Positions 36,599 to 48,619 of a DNA stretch of 64,000 bases are shown here, piece by piece; within the stretch, counting starts at the first letter, position 1, and each line of letters starts with the position of its first letter. The stretch lies in assembly GCA_004026145.2 (NCBI GenBank), contig CP034991.1:15012785-15076784 (forward strand), read 5' to 3'. Below the pieces are notes generated by a model. That model ran no database searches. It was not told the DNA's origin and saw only the letters and a program-made list of their open reading frames with translations. Source of the stretch: Takifugu bimaculatus (Eukaryota; Chordata; Actinopteri; Tetraodontiformes; Tetraodontidae). Both the position numbers and the translations under genes were made by a program.

Positions 36599-37101
36599 GC
36601 TGTAATGGTGAAATGTTTTGGCTAACGTCTCTGGATAATTGAGCGATTGACTTGAATTGCTTTACTCAATAAAGACATTTCATTATGCAGCCAAGGATGT
36701 GTAACATGAGACGTGTCTGTAGCGCCACCTTTCAGCGATGGGAGGGAACTGAGGCCAAAATGATTCTACAAGAATTCTGGAGCAGCAAATCAGTCCAAAT
36801 GTTCTGGGAGTAAAAATGCAACAAGCAGGTGGAGAGTTCTGGCTGTACTGTGTCCAGGAGAGTTTAGCTTCAAGATTCCTGTTAAAGTGTCATCACGCAC
36901 ACACACACTCACACACCCACACACACACACACACACTCTGGTATTTACAACACTGCAGGTGCTGCTGGTATCCAAACATGAGTTCTGAACGTTCGAACGT
37001 TCTGACACTACGGCGCATGAAGGCATCTTTTGTTTCGTTCACTTCCTGTGTTTAAGATTGTTCAAAGCTCCAGTTGGACCAGTGATGTCATTAACCAGTA
37101 A
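36599..37101. other. Downstream flank of ido1
   Basis: Probably holds the ido1 3' UTR (transcribed leftward). A CA microsatellite lies at about 36897-36934. No clear poly(A) signal was picked. Confidence 0.4.
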
Positions 37102-38276
37102 TTATCTGCCAGCTCCATAATTAATGAGCTGTGCTGTGCTTTGCTTGGTTTCTGCGCTGGACCCCAGGTGGTCCTCAGGTTCCGCTCCCGTGGCGGCGTC
37201 CTCGCTCTCTGACAGGAAGGCTTCTTTGGTTTCTCTCCGCACGTGTTTCAGGAAGGTCATGATGCTGGAGCCACCGGTGCCCCTCTCCTCTAATGCAGCT
37301 GGAGCTTTGCTGATGAGCTCCTCCACTCCAGAGGTCTGCTCACGAATTTGCCGCGCCCGGGCAGCAGGAATGGTGATGAACCGACTGACAACGGTGATGT
37401 GGTAATTGCGTAAAGCCAGAAGTTTTGTGAGGCAGTTCTGAAAGGCCTGGGTGAGCTCCTCACTGGCCCGTTGCTGGACGAATGTTTTCAGGGGTGTTTG
37501 TAGCGAGATGTCCTCGATCAGCTTCCTGTGAGCCGGCGGCATGTAGCTCCGCATGCGGGTTAGAAAGGCGCCTGGAGAGGAGCAGGGTCCTCATGAGTGT
37601 CAGGATGTAGCAGCGTCACTTGTCGCGTGTCACATGCCGCGCGTCACGTGTTACGTGTCAAATGTCACATGTTACATGTCAAATGTCACGTGTCTCATGT
37701 TGCGTGTTACGTGTCACATGTTACGTGTCACATGTCACATATTGTGTGTTACGTGTTACATGTCGCGTGTCACATGTCACATGTCACATGTTACATGTCA
37801 AATGTCACGTGTCTCATGTTACGTGTCACGTGTCACATGTCACATGTTACATGTCAAATGTCACGTGTCTCATGTCATGTGTCACTTGTCGCGAGTCACA
37901 TGTTACGTGTCACATGTTACGTGTCAAATGTCACGTGTCACATGTTACGTGTCACTGGCTCTCACCACTTTTCCCTCCGTGCTCGACTCCCAGAAGTTCA
38001 TCAAAACAGTGCAGCAGGCTGCTCTGGGCGGCGCTTCCTCCCGAATACTCCAGCGGTTCTGGCTGCACGCCTTGGTAGACCAGCCCGCTGGGCATGCTGG
38101 GATTGTCCTTCCACCTGTTCATGGCCAAACACCTTCGCTTCAGGAAGACTTCTCATTTTTACCCATTTAGCAAACAAAAAAGATTTTTGTACCCAGACAG
38201 GAAGATTCTCATGATGCCATAGAAGACGGCCGGTTTCACGTGCACTAAAAAAAGGAAAACATTAAATATACAGTAG

Positions 38277-38344
<68 letters not shown>

Positions 38345-41300
38345 TACGTCACCATGCATTAGCTGCAGAGCATCTTTCATGTCTTGTAAGGACCGGCCGA
38401 TGGCTTCCAGGGCTCCGGCCACAGCAGCGGCGTTCCCATTCCTGACCCCATTGATTACAGTGGGAATGTTCTGCAACACGAGTCCATTTGTTTAAGCTTT
38501 AGACTTTTTAATCAAGAGGTCAAACAGAAAATAGTTTTGAAGGTTGTGTGATTGTTACGTTGTCTCCCCCTAGGGGATGACCCAGGCAATAACTGTTTTC
38601 TTTTCTCCCGCTCTGTGGTGTGTTTTATGTGCGTCCCTTTACCTTTCGGGTTACTAACAAGGTACGGTCGTAACAGTGATAAAAGAAGGTTTAGCAATTG
38701 GTGATTATTCAGAAAGTAAAAGGTGGAAAAGACAAAAAAAAAGGCCACATTAATGTTTGGAATGCTAGAAAAAGCTCTGGGGCAGGAATGAAACACCTCC
38801 GGTGTTCCCATCGACTCAAAGGCAGAAAAATGCAGAAGCTCTGTCCTAACCCTGCCTACAATATGCTTTTATTATTATTATATATTATTTTGGACGCTCT
38901 TCCACAGCTCTTATCTCATCCAGATGATGACACAGATCAGTGGTCTCTGGTTCGAGCTCATGTTGCAGGGTTCTATGGAGCTGCTGCTGAAGAGCTTTTA
39001 GAAGAACAACTCGTGTTCTATGTCTTTAATTATGGCCTAAATAAATAAATGAAGTACAATTAAATGTAGACTAATTTTCTACCTCAGTCTATAGTCAACA
39101 ATGATCATATTCATAAGTCTATTTTTACCCAGATTCCAGAGGCTGCTGCCAGCTCTACTAACAAAGTAACCAAGAAGAAGCCTTGGGCGCAGTCTCCACC
39201 TGGGATACTGACTAGGAGCTCCAGGTTACTGCAAATACAAAGGAGAATTATTGCATTCACTACAAATGATAAGAAATGAAACTATCAATTTAAATGTAAC
39301 ATGAAAAACACACTTACTCGATGGCAAATGGCCTTTCTCAGGAGGCGGAGGGAGGACGGAGGAACACAACAGGTTTTAGCTCATGTACAGATTCGCTGCA
39401 CGTTGGATCGTATATATCATATAGCATAAATAAGTCCAGAGTACCCCAGTGGGTCCTTCTTCCTCCAGTTGGCCAGCACTGTGTCTGCATGGGTGAGGAT
39501 CGGTGGAAGGCCTAGACGCTGTGAGACCTCCCAGTATGGGATGGCCAGATTTTGTGGCAACATCTTAAATGTCAATATGGAGATATGCTGATGTCATTAC
39601 ACTGAAATGGAGATGCCTCTTCTATTCATGTCAAGACAGGAGACACGGAGTTCCATCAGTCGACAGGAACTCACACTAGTTTTACATTCTGTGGTCATCT
39701 TAAAACTGCCCTTCATGGTGGCTGAAGTACCTCAGCTGTGTTCTTCTCTCCCTCCTGCCAGATGTAGCCCATGGTCATCACCCCCAGGGCCAGGTGAGCC
39801 AGCCGTAATTCCCGGTGCAAATTTAGGAACTGACTGCTGAGCAGCGGCATCTGAAACACACGCACGTTGTTTAACCCTGACCCTGTTTAACCCTGACCCT
39901 GTTTAACCCTGACCCTGTTTAACCCTGTTTAACCCTGACCCTGTTTAACCCTGACCCCTGTTTAACCCTGACCCTGTTTAACCCTGTTTAACCCTGACCC
40001 TGTTTAACCCTGACCCTAACCCTGTTTAACCCTGACCCTGTTTAACCCTGACCCTGTTTAACCCTGTTTAACCCTAACCCTGTTTAACCCTAACCCTGTT
40101 TAACTCTAACCCTGTTTAACCCTGTTTAACCCTAACCCTGTTTAACCCTGTTTAACCCTAACCCTGTTTAACCCTAACCCTGTTTAACCCTGACCCTAAC
40201 CCTGTTTAACCCTAACCCTGTTTAACCCTGACCCTAACCCTGTTTAACCCTGACCCTAACCCTGTTTAACCCTGACCCTGTTTAACCCTAACCCTGTTTA
40301 ACCCTAACCCTAACCCTGTTTAACCCTAACCCTGACCCTAACCCTGTTTAACCCTAACCACTAACCCTGTTTAACCCTAACCCTGTTTAACCCTGACCCT
40401 AACCCTGTTTAACCCTAACCCTGTTTAACCCTAACCCTGTTTAACCCTAACCCTAACCCTGTTTAACCCTGTTTAACCCTAACCCTGTTTAACCCTAACC
40501 CTGTTTAACGCTAACCCTGTTAACCCTAACCCTGTTTAACCCTAACCTTGTTTAACCCTGACCCTAACCCTGTTTAATGCTAACCCTGTTTAACCCTGAC
40601 CCTGTTTAACCCTGACCCTAACCCTGTTTAACCCTGACCCTAACCCTGTTTAACCCTAACCCTGTTTAACCCTGACCCTGTTTAACCCTGACCCTAACCC
40701 TGTTTAACCCTAACCCTGTTTAACCCTGACCCTGTTTAACCCTGACCCTGTTTAACCCTAACCCTGTTTAACCCTGTTTAACCCTGACCCTAACCCTGTT
40801 TAACGCTAACCCTGTTAACCCTAACCCTGTTTAACCCTAACCTTGTTTAACCCTGACCCTAACCCTGTTTAATGCTAACCCTGTTTAACCCTGACCCTGT
40901 TTAACCCTGACCCTAACCCTGTTTAACCCTGACCCTAACCCTGTTTAACCCTAACCCTGTTTAACCCTAACCCTGTTTAACCCTGACCCTGTTTAACCCT
41001 GACCCTGTTTAACCCTAACCCTAACCCTGTTTAACCCTAACCCTGTTTAACCCTGACCCTGTTTAACCCTAACCCTGTTTAACCCTAACCCTAACCCTGT
41101 TTAACCCTAACCCTGTTTAACCCTAACCCTGTTTAACCCTAACCCTAACCCTGTTTAACCCTAACCCTGTTTAACCCTAACCCTGTTTAACCCTAACCCT
41201 AACCCTGTTTAACCCTAACCCTGTTTAACCCTAACCCTAACTTACCTGGTCCACACAGGAGCGGAGCTGGTGAGCCTCCACGAGTTGGGGGACGTGCAGG

Positions 41301-43478
41301 GCGATATCCATCCATGGCTGGTAGTAGGGCGGAAGCTCTTGCTTTCAAAGGAAATCCAAGAGAATAAGAAGAAATAAATACCTGATAAATATCTGGTAGA
41401 TTTAACTTTTGTCATGTCAGTTAAGATAAATTGGACTTGGCACATGCTCAGACAAAAGAAAAAGGTGGACTAACATGTTTAACTTGCTGTTGGGTTAAAG
41501 TCCCTCAGATAAAGTAAATAAGATTAACCCCCCCCCCCCCCCAGTCAATAGCACAAGCTCCAAGTTCTGTCAAATTTTGAGTTTTATAACTTGGAACTAT
41601 TCAGAACTTTCAAACACACGTTGGTTTTGTGAGGCAGCTGTTAAACTTTATATTGTCGTGCATCAACACACGGAGGCAGCAGGCCCAGAAGGTGAGCCAG
41701 GACAGGTGTCCTCGGTCTTAGTGCACGCTCCCCTCCTACCTGAAGACCTCCACAATAGTGGAGCAGACCTGTGGCGCTGACGCCTGGAACCATGTACTGT
41801 CTCCAAAGACGGGTCCTAACACATGAAACGGGCCTGCCACCCACCCTGGATCTCTGAGTGGGAACAGACGACACCACCGGAACCGTGGCAGGTCCATCAG
41901 AACGCACGCCACTGGGTTCATAGAGAGTTCTCATCCCGAAGCATCAGCAGACTCAACTCTGACCTGAAGCAAACCTGTCAGCATGAATCGATAACGTTGA
42001 TACCTCGTGCACTTCTGCACTTTATCTCTTGCACGACTGACATTTAACTCCTAATGCAGTGGATGGTACAATATACGCTGCAGTTAGCCTAACCCAACCC
42101 TAACCCTGACCCAATATACGCTGCAGTTAGCCTAACCCAACCCTAACCCTGACCCAATATACGCTGCAGTTAGCCTAACCCAACCCTAACCCTGACCCAA
42201 TATACGCTGCAGTTAGCCTAACCCAACCCTAACCCTGACCCAATATACGCTGCAGTTAGCCTAACCCAACCCTAACCCTGACCCAATATACGCTGCAGTT
42301 AGCCTAACCCAACCCTAACCCTGACCCAATATACGCTGCAGTTAGCCTAACCCACCCTAACCCTGACCCAATACGCTGCAGTTAGCCTAACCCAACCCTA
42401 ACCCTGACCCAATATACGCTGCAGTTAGCCTAACCCAACCCTAACCCTGACCCAATATACGCTGCAGTTAGCCTAACCCAACCCTAACCCTGACCCAATA
42501 TACGCTGCAGTTAGCCTAACCCAACCCTAACCCTGACCCAATATACGCTGCAGTTAGCCTAACCCAACCCTAACCCTGACCCAATATACGCTGCAGTTAG
42601 CCTAACCCAACCCTAACCCTGACCCAATATACGCTGCAGTTAGCCTAACCCAACCCTAACCCTGACCCAATATACGCTGCAGTTAGCCTAACCCAACCCT
42701 AACCCTGACCCAATATACGCTGCAGTTAGCCTAACCCAACCCTAACCCTGACCCAATATACGCTGCAGTTAGCCTAACCCAACCCTAACCCTGACCCAAT
42801 ATACGCTGCAGTTAGCCTAACCCAACCCTAACCCAACCCTAACCCTGACCCAATATACGCTGCAGTTAGCCCAACCCAACCCTAACCCTGACCCAATATA
42901 CGCTGCAGTTAGCCTAACCCAACCCTAACCCTGACCCAATATATGCTGCAGTTAGCCTAACCCAACCCTAACCCTGACCCAATATACGCTGCAGTTAGCC
43001 TAACCCAACCCTAACCCTGACCCAATATACGCTGCAGTTAGCCTAACCCAACCCTAACCCTGACCCAATATACGCTGCAGTTAGCCCAACCCTAACCCTA
43101 ACGCTAACCCTAATGCTAACCCAACCCTAACCCTATACGCTGCAGTTAGCTCAGCCAGTTAGATGATGGGATGTATCTATTTTATTGACGAGTTATTATT
43201 CTGCTCTATTTTATTTCATCTTCAAGACTTTAGTAAGCAAACGCACTGATTTTTCTTACTATTGCACGATGATGTAAATCCCTAATCTACTGTAAAGCAT
43301 TTGATTTTGATCACGTTTTTATCTGTTCAGTTTTTGTATTAGATCGCTGCCACACGTTGGGAACTTATAATTATTTAATATTTCCACTTACCAGCGGATC
43401 TGAGAGGACAAAGCCCAGCTCCTGGGAGACGCAGTAGGAGTGCAGAGAGAAGGGAGCGCTCCAGTCTGGGGCCGCCAT
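37102..43478 (-). CDS. ido1: Indoleamine 2,3-dioxygenase
   Basis: Cytosolic haem enzyme that opens the indole ring of tryptophan, the first step of the kynurenine pathway. Coding exons in transcript order: 43392-43478, 41246-41341, 39731-39850, 39445-39563, 39129-39228, 38353-38470, 38193-38244, 37966-38114, 37102-37571. All have GT-AG boundaries and sum to 1311 nt, 436 codons plus stop, with no frame break. Landmarks: VSQELGFVLSDPL (exon 1), LPPYYQPWMDIA, LGLPPILTHADTVLANW, SIPGGDCAQGFFLV, FYGIMRIFLSG with the substrate-contacting Arg at 226, GGSAAQSS, RMRSYMPPAHR, the proximal haem ligand His338 in LRNYH, and GTGGSSIMTFLK. Slightly longer than human IDO1 (403), with extra residues after His338. 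Fish usually have one IDO often described as IDO2-like, so ido1 versus ido2 is a naming matter. Confidence 0.95.
37620..37960. repeat. CATGTCACATGTTACGTGT heptad-like array in ido1 intron 8
   Basis: About 340 bp of 7-bp-based units (ATGTCAC, ACGTGTC, ATGTTAC) filling almost the whole 394-bp intron. The array ends about 5 bp from the exon 8 splice donor (37965). Confidence 0.9.
38278..38343. repeat. GT/CA dinucleotide repeat in ido1 intron 6
   Basis: About 66 bp of GT on the plus strand, read as CA in the ido1 transcript. It begins about 10 bp inside the donor at 38352 and takes up most of a 108-bp intron. Confidence 0.95.
39870..41242. repeat. CCCTGTTTAA/CCCTGA/CCCTAA array in ido1 intron 2
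   Basis: About 1.37 kb mixing a 10-bp module CCCTGTTTAA with hexamers CCCTGA and CCCTAA. It runs up to within a few bases of the exon 2 donor (41245). The G-rich strand is the ido1 coding strand. Confidence 0.93.
42070..43140. repeat. 43-bp satellite in ido1 intron 1
   Basis: About 24 highly uniform copies. Each is a unique half (CAATATACGCTGCAGTTAGC) plus a telomere-like half (CTAACCCAACCCTAACCCTG and ACC). Every unit has a CTGCAG site. Uniformity is much higher than in the hexamer arrays. Confidence 0.95.
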
Positions 43479-43704
43479 AGATCACCAGCACCGCTGCTCC
43501 TGCTGTCTGGGCTCCAGCCCGTCCGTGTGGACTCTGGACTTCACGTTAACCTTCTTATCAGCAGTGATTACATTTGCTTTGATCATATACACATCCTACT
43601 TCTGCTGTTGCTCAATGTAACTCCAGCCATCGGTTATCATTTAAACCATGTCATTTCCTGTTTCTCCCTGCAGGTCGTCTTTCTTTAAATGATGTGGAAC
43701 CGTT

Positions 43705-43772
43705 TGCAGTGGGTTAGGGTTAGCTTAGGGTTAGCTTAGGGTTAGCTTAGGGTTAGCTTAGGGTTAGCTTTA
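43705..43772. repeat. 11-bp GGGTTAGCTTA repeat
   Basis: Five to six copies immediately upstream of ido1; a small telomere-like variant array. Confidence 0.85.
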
Positions 43773-44930
43773 CACAATATGAGGCCCATGTGCAGCAGAA
43801 GCTGGTGACCTCTGTCCCAGTGTGCATGGAAGGGAACACTCAAAAAAGTTAAAGACTAATTTGGAGTTGAGAAACAGCAGTATTGACAGTTTAGGTCGAT
43901 AGTCACAACACGATCATCCCACGTTTGTGGACGTTATGTGATCACTAGATTCAAGAAGGGATCTCTTTGTGCAGACTAACCAAGTATTGCTGAGACATTC
44001 ACAGACATCTAGCAGCAAAAGAAAAAACAATGACCTTGTGATGGACATGTAACCTGTCTGGTTACACGCAATAAGCCAGTAACTTTTATAAATGAACAGA
44101 AATAAAGGAACGTCCACCTGGTGGTAGTTCTGCTCTGTGGTTTAACAGACTAGCAAAGAGCCGTGCCCCTGGTGAGGGACTTGGTGGTTTATTTGGTGAG
44201 GAGAAGTTAGCTTTATTTTCTTCATCAGTGGCAGGAAGAGGAGGATCAAGAAGACTGTGAGCCCCACCTGCTGGAACTGAGGGAATATTGCAGCTAGGAT
44301 GCAAAAAGATGACGCGGTATTATGAAACTTGCCCAACAACTAACCCCACGATTAGTTAAATTGGTTAACATAATAATTAGTTCTGTAAAGTTGACAGGTG
44401 CTAATTTAGAACCAAAGCCATGCAAAGATCCATTATTCTAGTGTGGTTCTGCCTTGGCGGGCCCCTGATCCAGCCGTCTTTGAGCCTCGTGGTCCCAGAA
44501 CAACCTTACAGAAAATGTTCGGCCTTCTTTAAGATCTGAAAAAGCATTCTGGAGCAACAAAGCGAGAGTTGGCTGAGAAATCAAGCGTCAACAGAGAACT
44601 TTCTATATAAATGATATATAATTAATAAACCATCAGTCAGGGAATATGACCTATTTAACAGCCCCATTAGTTCTTCAGGGTGGGGGTAGAAGTCATCATG
44701 AGAACACCTCAGTCCAGTTTATCAAATGCTTGAGCTCCAGGACTTCGTGCAACTTCACTCAGCAATTTTCACGTGCAAATCAAGAAACAACAAATGAAGG
44801 AGGAGGAACAGTGACAGAAGGTTCTGTACGTCCATCGCTGGCGTAAAGTTCTGAAAGAGTCTAGATCCAATCAGGTCTAACCCTACGGGTATACGCAGTT
44901 CACCCTTCACCAGCCATGTGTTTGCTGCCA
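43773..44930. other. Spacer upstream of ido1, no gene seen
   Basis: The region should contain the ido1 promoter (minus strand), but I could not place a start site. Short minus-strand ORFs near 44090-44340 have no recognised domain. Confidence 0.35.
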
Positions 44931-44934
44931 TTAG

Positions 44935-45235
44935 CCTCATGCCATGAGCCATTAGCCTCATGCCATTAGCCAGTAGCCTCATGCCATGAGCCAGTAGCCT
45001 CATGCCATGAGCCAGTAGCCTCATGCCATTAGCCAGTAGCCTCATGCCATGAGCCAGTAGCCTCATGCCATGAGCCAGTAGCCTCATGCCATTAGCCAGT
45101 AGCCTCATGCCATGAGCCAGTAGCCTCATGCCATTAGCCAGTAGCCTCATGCCATGAGCCAGTAGCCTCATGCCATTAGCCAGTAGCCTCATGCCATTAG
45201 CCAGTAGCCTCATGCCATTAGCCAGTAGCCTCATG
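44935..45235. repeat. 21-bp minisatellite (CATGCCATGAGCCAGTAGCCT)
   Basis: About 14 copies differing mainly by CATGAGC versus CATTAGC. The MRLLANG/MRLLAHG minus-strand ORF is the repeat read in frame. Confidence 0.93.
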
Positions 45236-45775
45236 ACGATGACTCTCAGAAACAGAGGGGTCCCTCAAGCGTGGCTCTACTTCAGGTAGCTGCTTCTTCT
45301 CTAAAATGGTTTTTAAAGTTTTTCCTAACCACGCAGAAAGGACACAGGCGTAACACCAGAGAAGTTTTCACTGCTTCTTACTCCTTTCGAACATGTAATT
45401 CATGCAAAAATGAACGTGGAACCACCTTTTATTTTTTTGAACTTGTCTATCTCTCAATATTATTTCATTGTCTTTATTTTCAATAACAAGTTTAAAATAA
45501 ACTGTCAAATAAACTGTCATTGCCTTAATCGGTCCTATTTCATTTATTTGAAATCTGTATGATATGGCCATATTTAATCCAGTAATTAATGTACTTTCTG
45601 AACATTTTCAGTTGAGCTCCTATTTGAATCTACGGAGGCTATGAACACATGAACACATGAACGCACGACACAAACACAAATGTCTCAGCCTCTCTGGGCC
45701 GCTCAGGGGCGCTGAATGAGATTAGTTGAGTGTTTTGTAATGATTTTTCTCCTCCTCCTGTCGGCGCGCCTGCCT
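45236..45775. other. No gene seen
   Basis: AT-rich spacer before the rhobtb2 CpG region. Confidence 0.35.
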
Positions 45776-46104
45776 ATTATTAGCTGGAGGCCTCCCAGTA
45801 ATCGGAGGAGGTTCCATGACTGGCGGAGCTGCAGCTCCTTAGCTCCTTAGCCCTGTAGCTCTGCAGCCCTGTAGCTCTGCAGCTCCGCAGCTCTGCAGCG
45901 GTGCGACGCCAGTTTCCGGACCGAACCATCGGACTAATTGCACCGATCCAGCGAAGCATCTGCTGTTTCTGAGCCTCGTTCACCTTCTCCTAAAAGATGA
46001 AGTTCAACGCGCGCTCCCGTCAGGCGCCCGCAGCATCCGATGGAGTCCCGTGTGTCGTTGTCTCGCGCGTCGACCAGCCCCGTGCACCTCTTCCTTATGT
46101 TGCG
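45776..46104 (+). promoter_or_regulatory. Probable rhobtb2 promoter and 5' non-coding exon
   Basis: CpG-rich block with a run of GCAGCTC-type repeats (45830-45900). It ends in a strong donor, TGCG|GTAAGA, after 46104; the matching acceptor would be TTTTACCAG ending at 48597, just before the rhobtb2 start. An ATG at 45997 stays open to the donor (36 codons) and, if spliced so, would stop at 48616-48618, one base before the rhobtb2 ATG. Confidence 0.5.
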
Positions 46105-46469
46105 GTAAGACGACATTCACCCGCACGCACCGTTCTCTCATCGGAGGCTGTTAGCAGGTGCCACGGTTGCTGTGAGCGGGGAGGCTGAGAAACAGGTTCG
46201 AGAGTCGGTTACATAAGGCGCAACGCACCGGCGCGGCGGTGCTGGAGGGACTCTCCGGTCCTGGTAGGGAATGGGGGCATCTTTTTCTGTCATATAGCGT
46301 TTGTGGCGGTATTTATTTATGCATTCACCACACCACTGCAGCTATGTGACCACGTAAAGAAATGAATTAATCTGGCGGTTGCGCAGTGTGGACCGTGACC
46401 AGGAAGGACGAGCGATCCGAGAGACGCTGTCTGTGTCGTGCAGGCCCGCTCTTCTAAGGTCATGCCGTT

Positions 46470-47015
46470 CTGAAGGCCTGGGACCAGGGCTGAGGCTGCA
46501 GGGACCAGGCCTGGGACCAGGGCTGGGACCAGGGCCGAGGCTGCAGGGACCGGGGCCGAGGCTGCAGGGACCAGGCCTGGGACCAGGGCTGGGACCAGGG
46601 CCGAGGCTGCAGGGACCAGGGCTGAGGCTGAGGCTGCAGGGACCGGGGCTGAGGCTGCAGGGACCAGGCCTGGGACCAGGGCTGAGGCTGCAGGGACCAG
46701 GCCTGGGACCAGGGCTGGGACCAGGGCCGAGGCTGCAGGGACCAGGGCTGAGGCTGAGGCTGCAGGGACCGGGGCTGAGTCCCTGCAGCCTCAGCCCTGG
46801 GATCAGCTGCAGGGATCAGGGCCGAGGCTGCAGGGACCCGGGCCGAGGCTGCAGGGACCGGGGCCGAGGCCGAGGCTGCAGGGACCGGGGCCGAGGCTGC
46901 AGGGACCGGGGCCGAGGCTGCAGCTGGTCCCTGCAGCCTCAGCCCTGGGATCAGCTGCAGGGACCAGGGCCGAGGCTGCAGGGACCAGGGCCGAGGCTGC
47001 AGTGGCCCCAGCTGA
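46470..47015. repeat. GGGACCAGGGCCGAGGCTGCA minisatellite
   Basis: About 540 bp of GC-rich units (GGGACCAGG plus GCTGAGGCTGCA) in the presumed rhobtb2 5' intron. Inverted stretches (CTGCAGCCTCAGCCCTGG at about 46782 and 46932) can pair with direct units. Confidence 0.9.
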
Positions 47016-47345
47016 TCCCTTGTAGCAGGACCAGCTAAAATACTGCGCAGGATCCTCAGGTTCCCAGATCCTCCACCAGAGCACCTGAAGGAGGAACAGA
47101 GGATTTTTTAATACAAAAACCCCCAATATACTACAAATATTCACTATTTTAATCAATTCCAATTAATTAATTCTCAATTCCACTGAGATGAAAAGGGTTA
47201 CAGAAGTTTTGGACTCGGATTTAGGGATGAAAATTGTATCTTTAGTAAATTATTCCAAATTTTACCTCTAACCAATGATTCTAAAAAGCCACCTATGTTG
47301 TTTGTTTGTACCTTTATTATGAAAATCAGGAGATGATCAGTTAGG
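47016..47345. other. No gene seen
   Basis: AT-rich intronic or intergenic sequence. Confidence 0.35.
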
Positions 47346-47349
47346 GTTA

Positions 47350-48575
47350 TCCCTGACCCTGACCCTAACCCTGGCCCTCTAACCCTAACCCTGACCCTCT
47401 AACCCTGGCCCTCTAACCCTGGCCCTCTAACCCTGGCCCTGACCCTGACCCTCTAACCCTGGCCCTCTAACCCTGGCCCTGACCCTGACCCTCTAACCCT
47501 GGCCCTGACCCTGACCCTCTAACCCTGACCCTGACCCTCTAAGCCTGGCCCTGCCCCTGACCCTGACTCTAACCCTAACCCTCTAACCCTGACCCTAACC
47601 CTGACCCTGACCCTGACTCTAACCCTGACCCTCTAACCCTGACCCTGACCCTAACTCTAACCCTGACTCTAACCCTGACCCTCTAACCCTGACTCTGACC
47701 CTGACCCTGACCCTCTAACCCTGACTCTGCCCCTGACCCTGACCCTCTAACCCTGACCCTCTAACCCTGACCCTGACCCTCTAACCCTGGCCCTAACCCT
47801 GACCCTGACTCTAACCCTAACCCTCTAACCCTGACCCTAACCCTGACCCTGACCCTGACTCTAACCCTGACCCTCTAACCCTGACCCTGACCCTAACTCT
47901 GACCCTGACCCTGACTCTAACCCTGACCCTCTAACCCTGACCCTGACCCTCTAACCCTGACTCTGACCCTGACCCTGACCCTCTAACCCTGACCCTGACT
48001 CTAACCCTGACCCTCTAACCCTGACCCTGACCCTAACCCTGACCCTAACCCTGACCCTGACCCTGACTCTAACCCTAATCCTGACCCTGACCCTGACTCT
48101 AACCCTAACCCTCTAACCCTGACCCTCTAACCCTGACCCTGACCCTGACTCTAACCCTAACCCTCTAACCCTGACCCTCTAACCCTGACCCTCTAACCCT
48201 AACCCTAACCCTCTAACCCTGACCCTCTAACCCTGACCCTGACTCTAACCCTGACCCTAACCCTCTAACCCTGACCCTCTAACCCTGACACTCTAACCCT
48301 AACCCTCTAACCCTGACCCTCTAACCCTGACCCTGACCCTCTAACCCTAACCCTGACCCTCTAACCCTAACCCTGACCCTCTAACCCTGGCCCTGGCCCT
48401 GGCCCTGACCCTCTAACCCTAACCCTGGCCCTAACCCTGACCCTAACCCTGACCCTCTAACCCTGACCCTGACCCTCTAACCCTGACCCTAACCCTGACC
48501 CTCTAACCCTAACCCTGGCCCTGGCCCTGACCCTAACCCTGACCCTAACCCTGACCCTCTAACCCTGACCCTTTT
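47350..48575. repeat. CCCTGA/CCCTCTAA array before rhobtb2 exon 1
   Basis: About 1.2 kb of CCCTAA, CCCTGA, CTGGCC and the 8-bp CCCTCTAA module. It ends 22 bp before the acceptor of the first coding exon (48597). C-rich on the coding strand, unlike the other genic telomere-like arrays. Confidence 0.93.
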
Positions 48576-48619
48576 GTGCTGTTTTATATTTTACCAGGAC
48601 CCATTTGACAGACTGTGAT

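Noticed and set aside
35364..36625. Two opposing ORFs of about 390-405 codons
   Set aside because: Both arise from the TTA triplet array, which lacks stops in several frames.
37553..38214. 205-codon plus-strand ORFs (VTCHMS repeats)
   Set aside because: They cover the ido1 intron 8 array and antisense of ido1 exon 8.
46379..47038. 219-codon ORF (GPGLRLQ repeats)
   Set aside because: Minisatellite in the presumed rhobtb2 5' intron.
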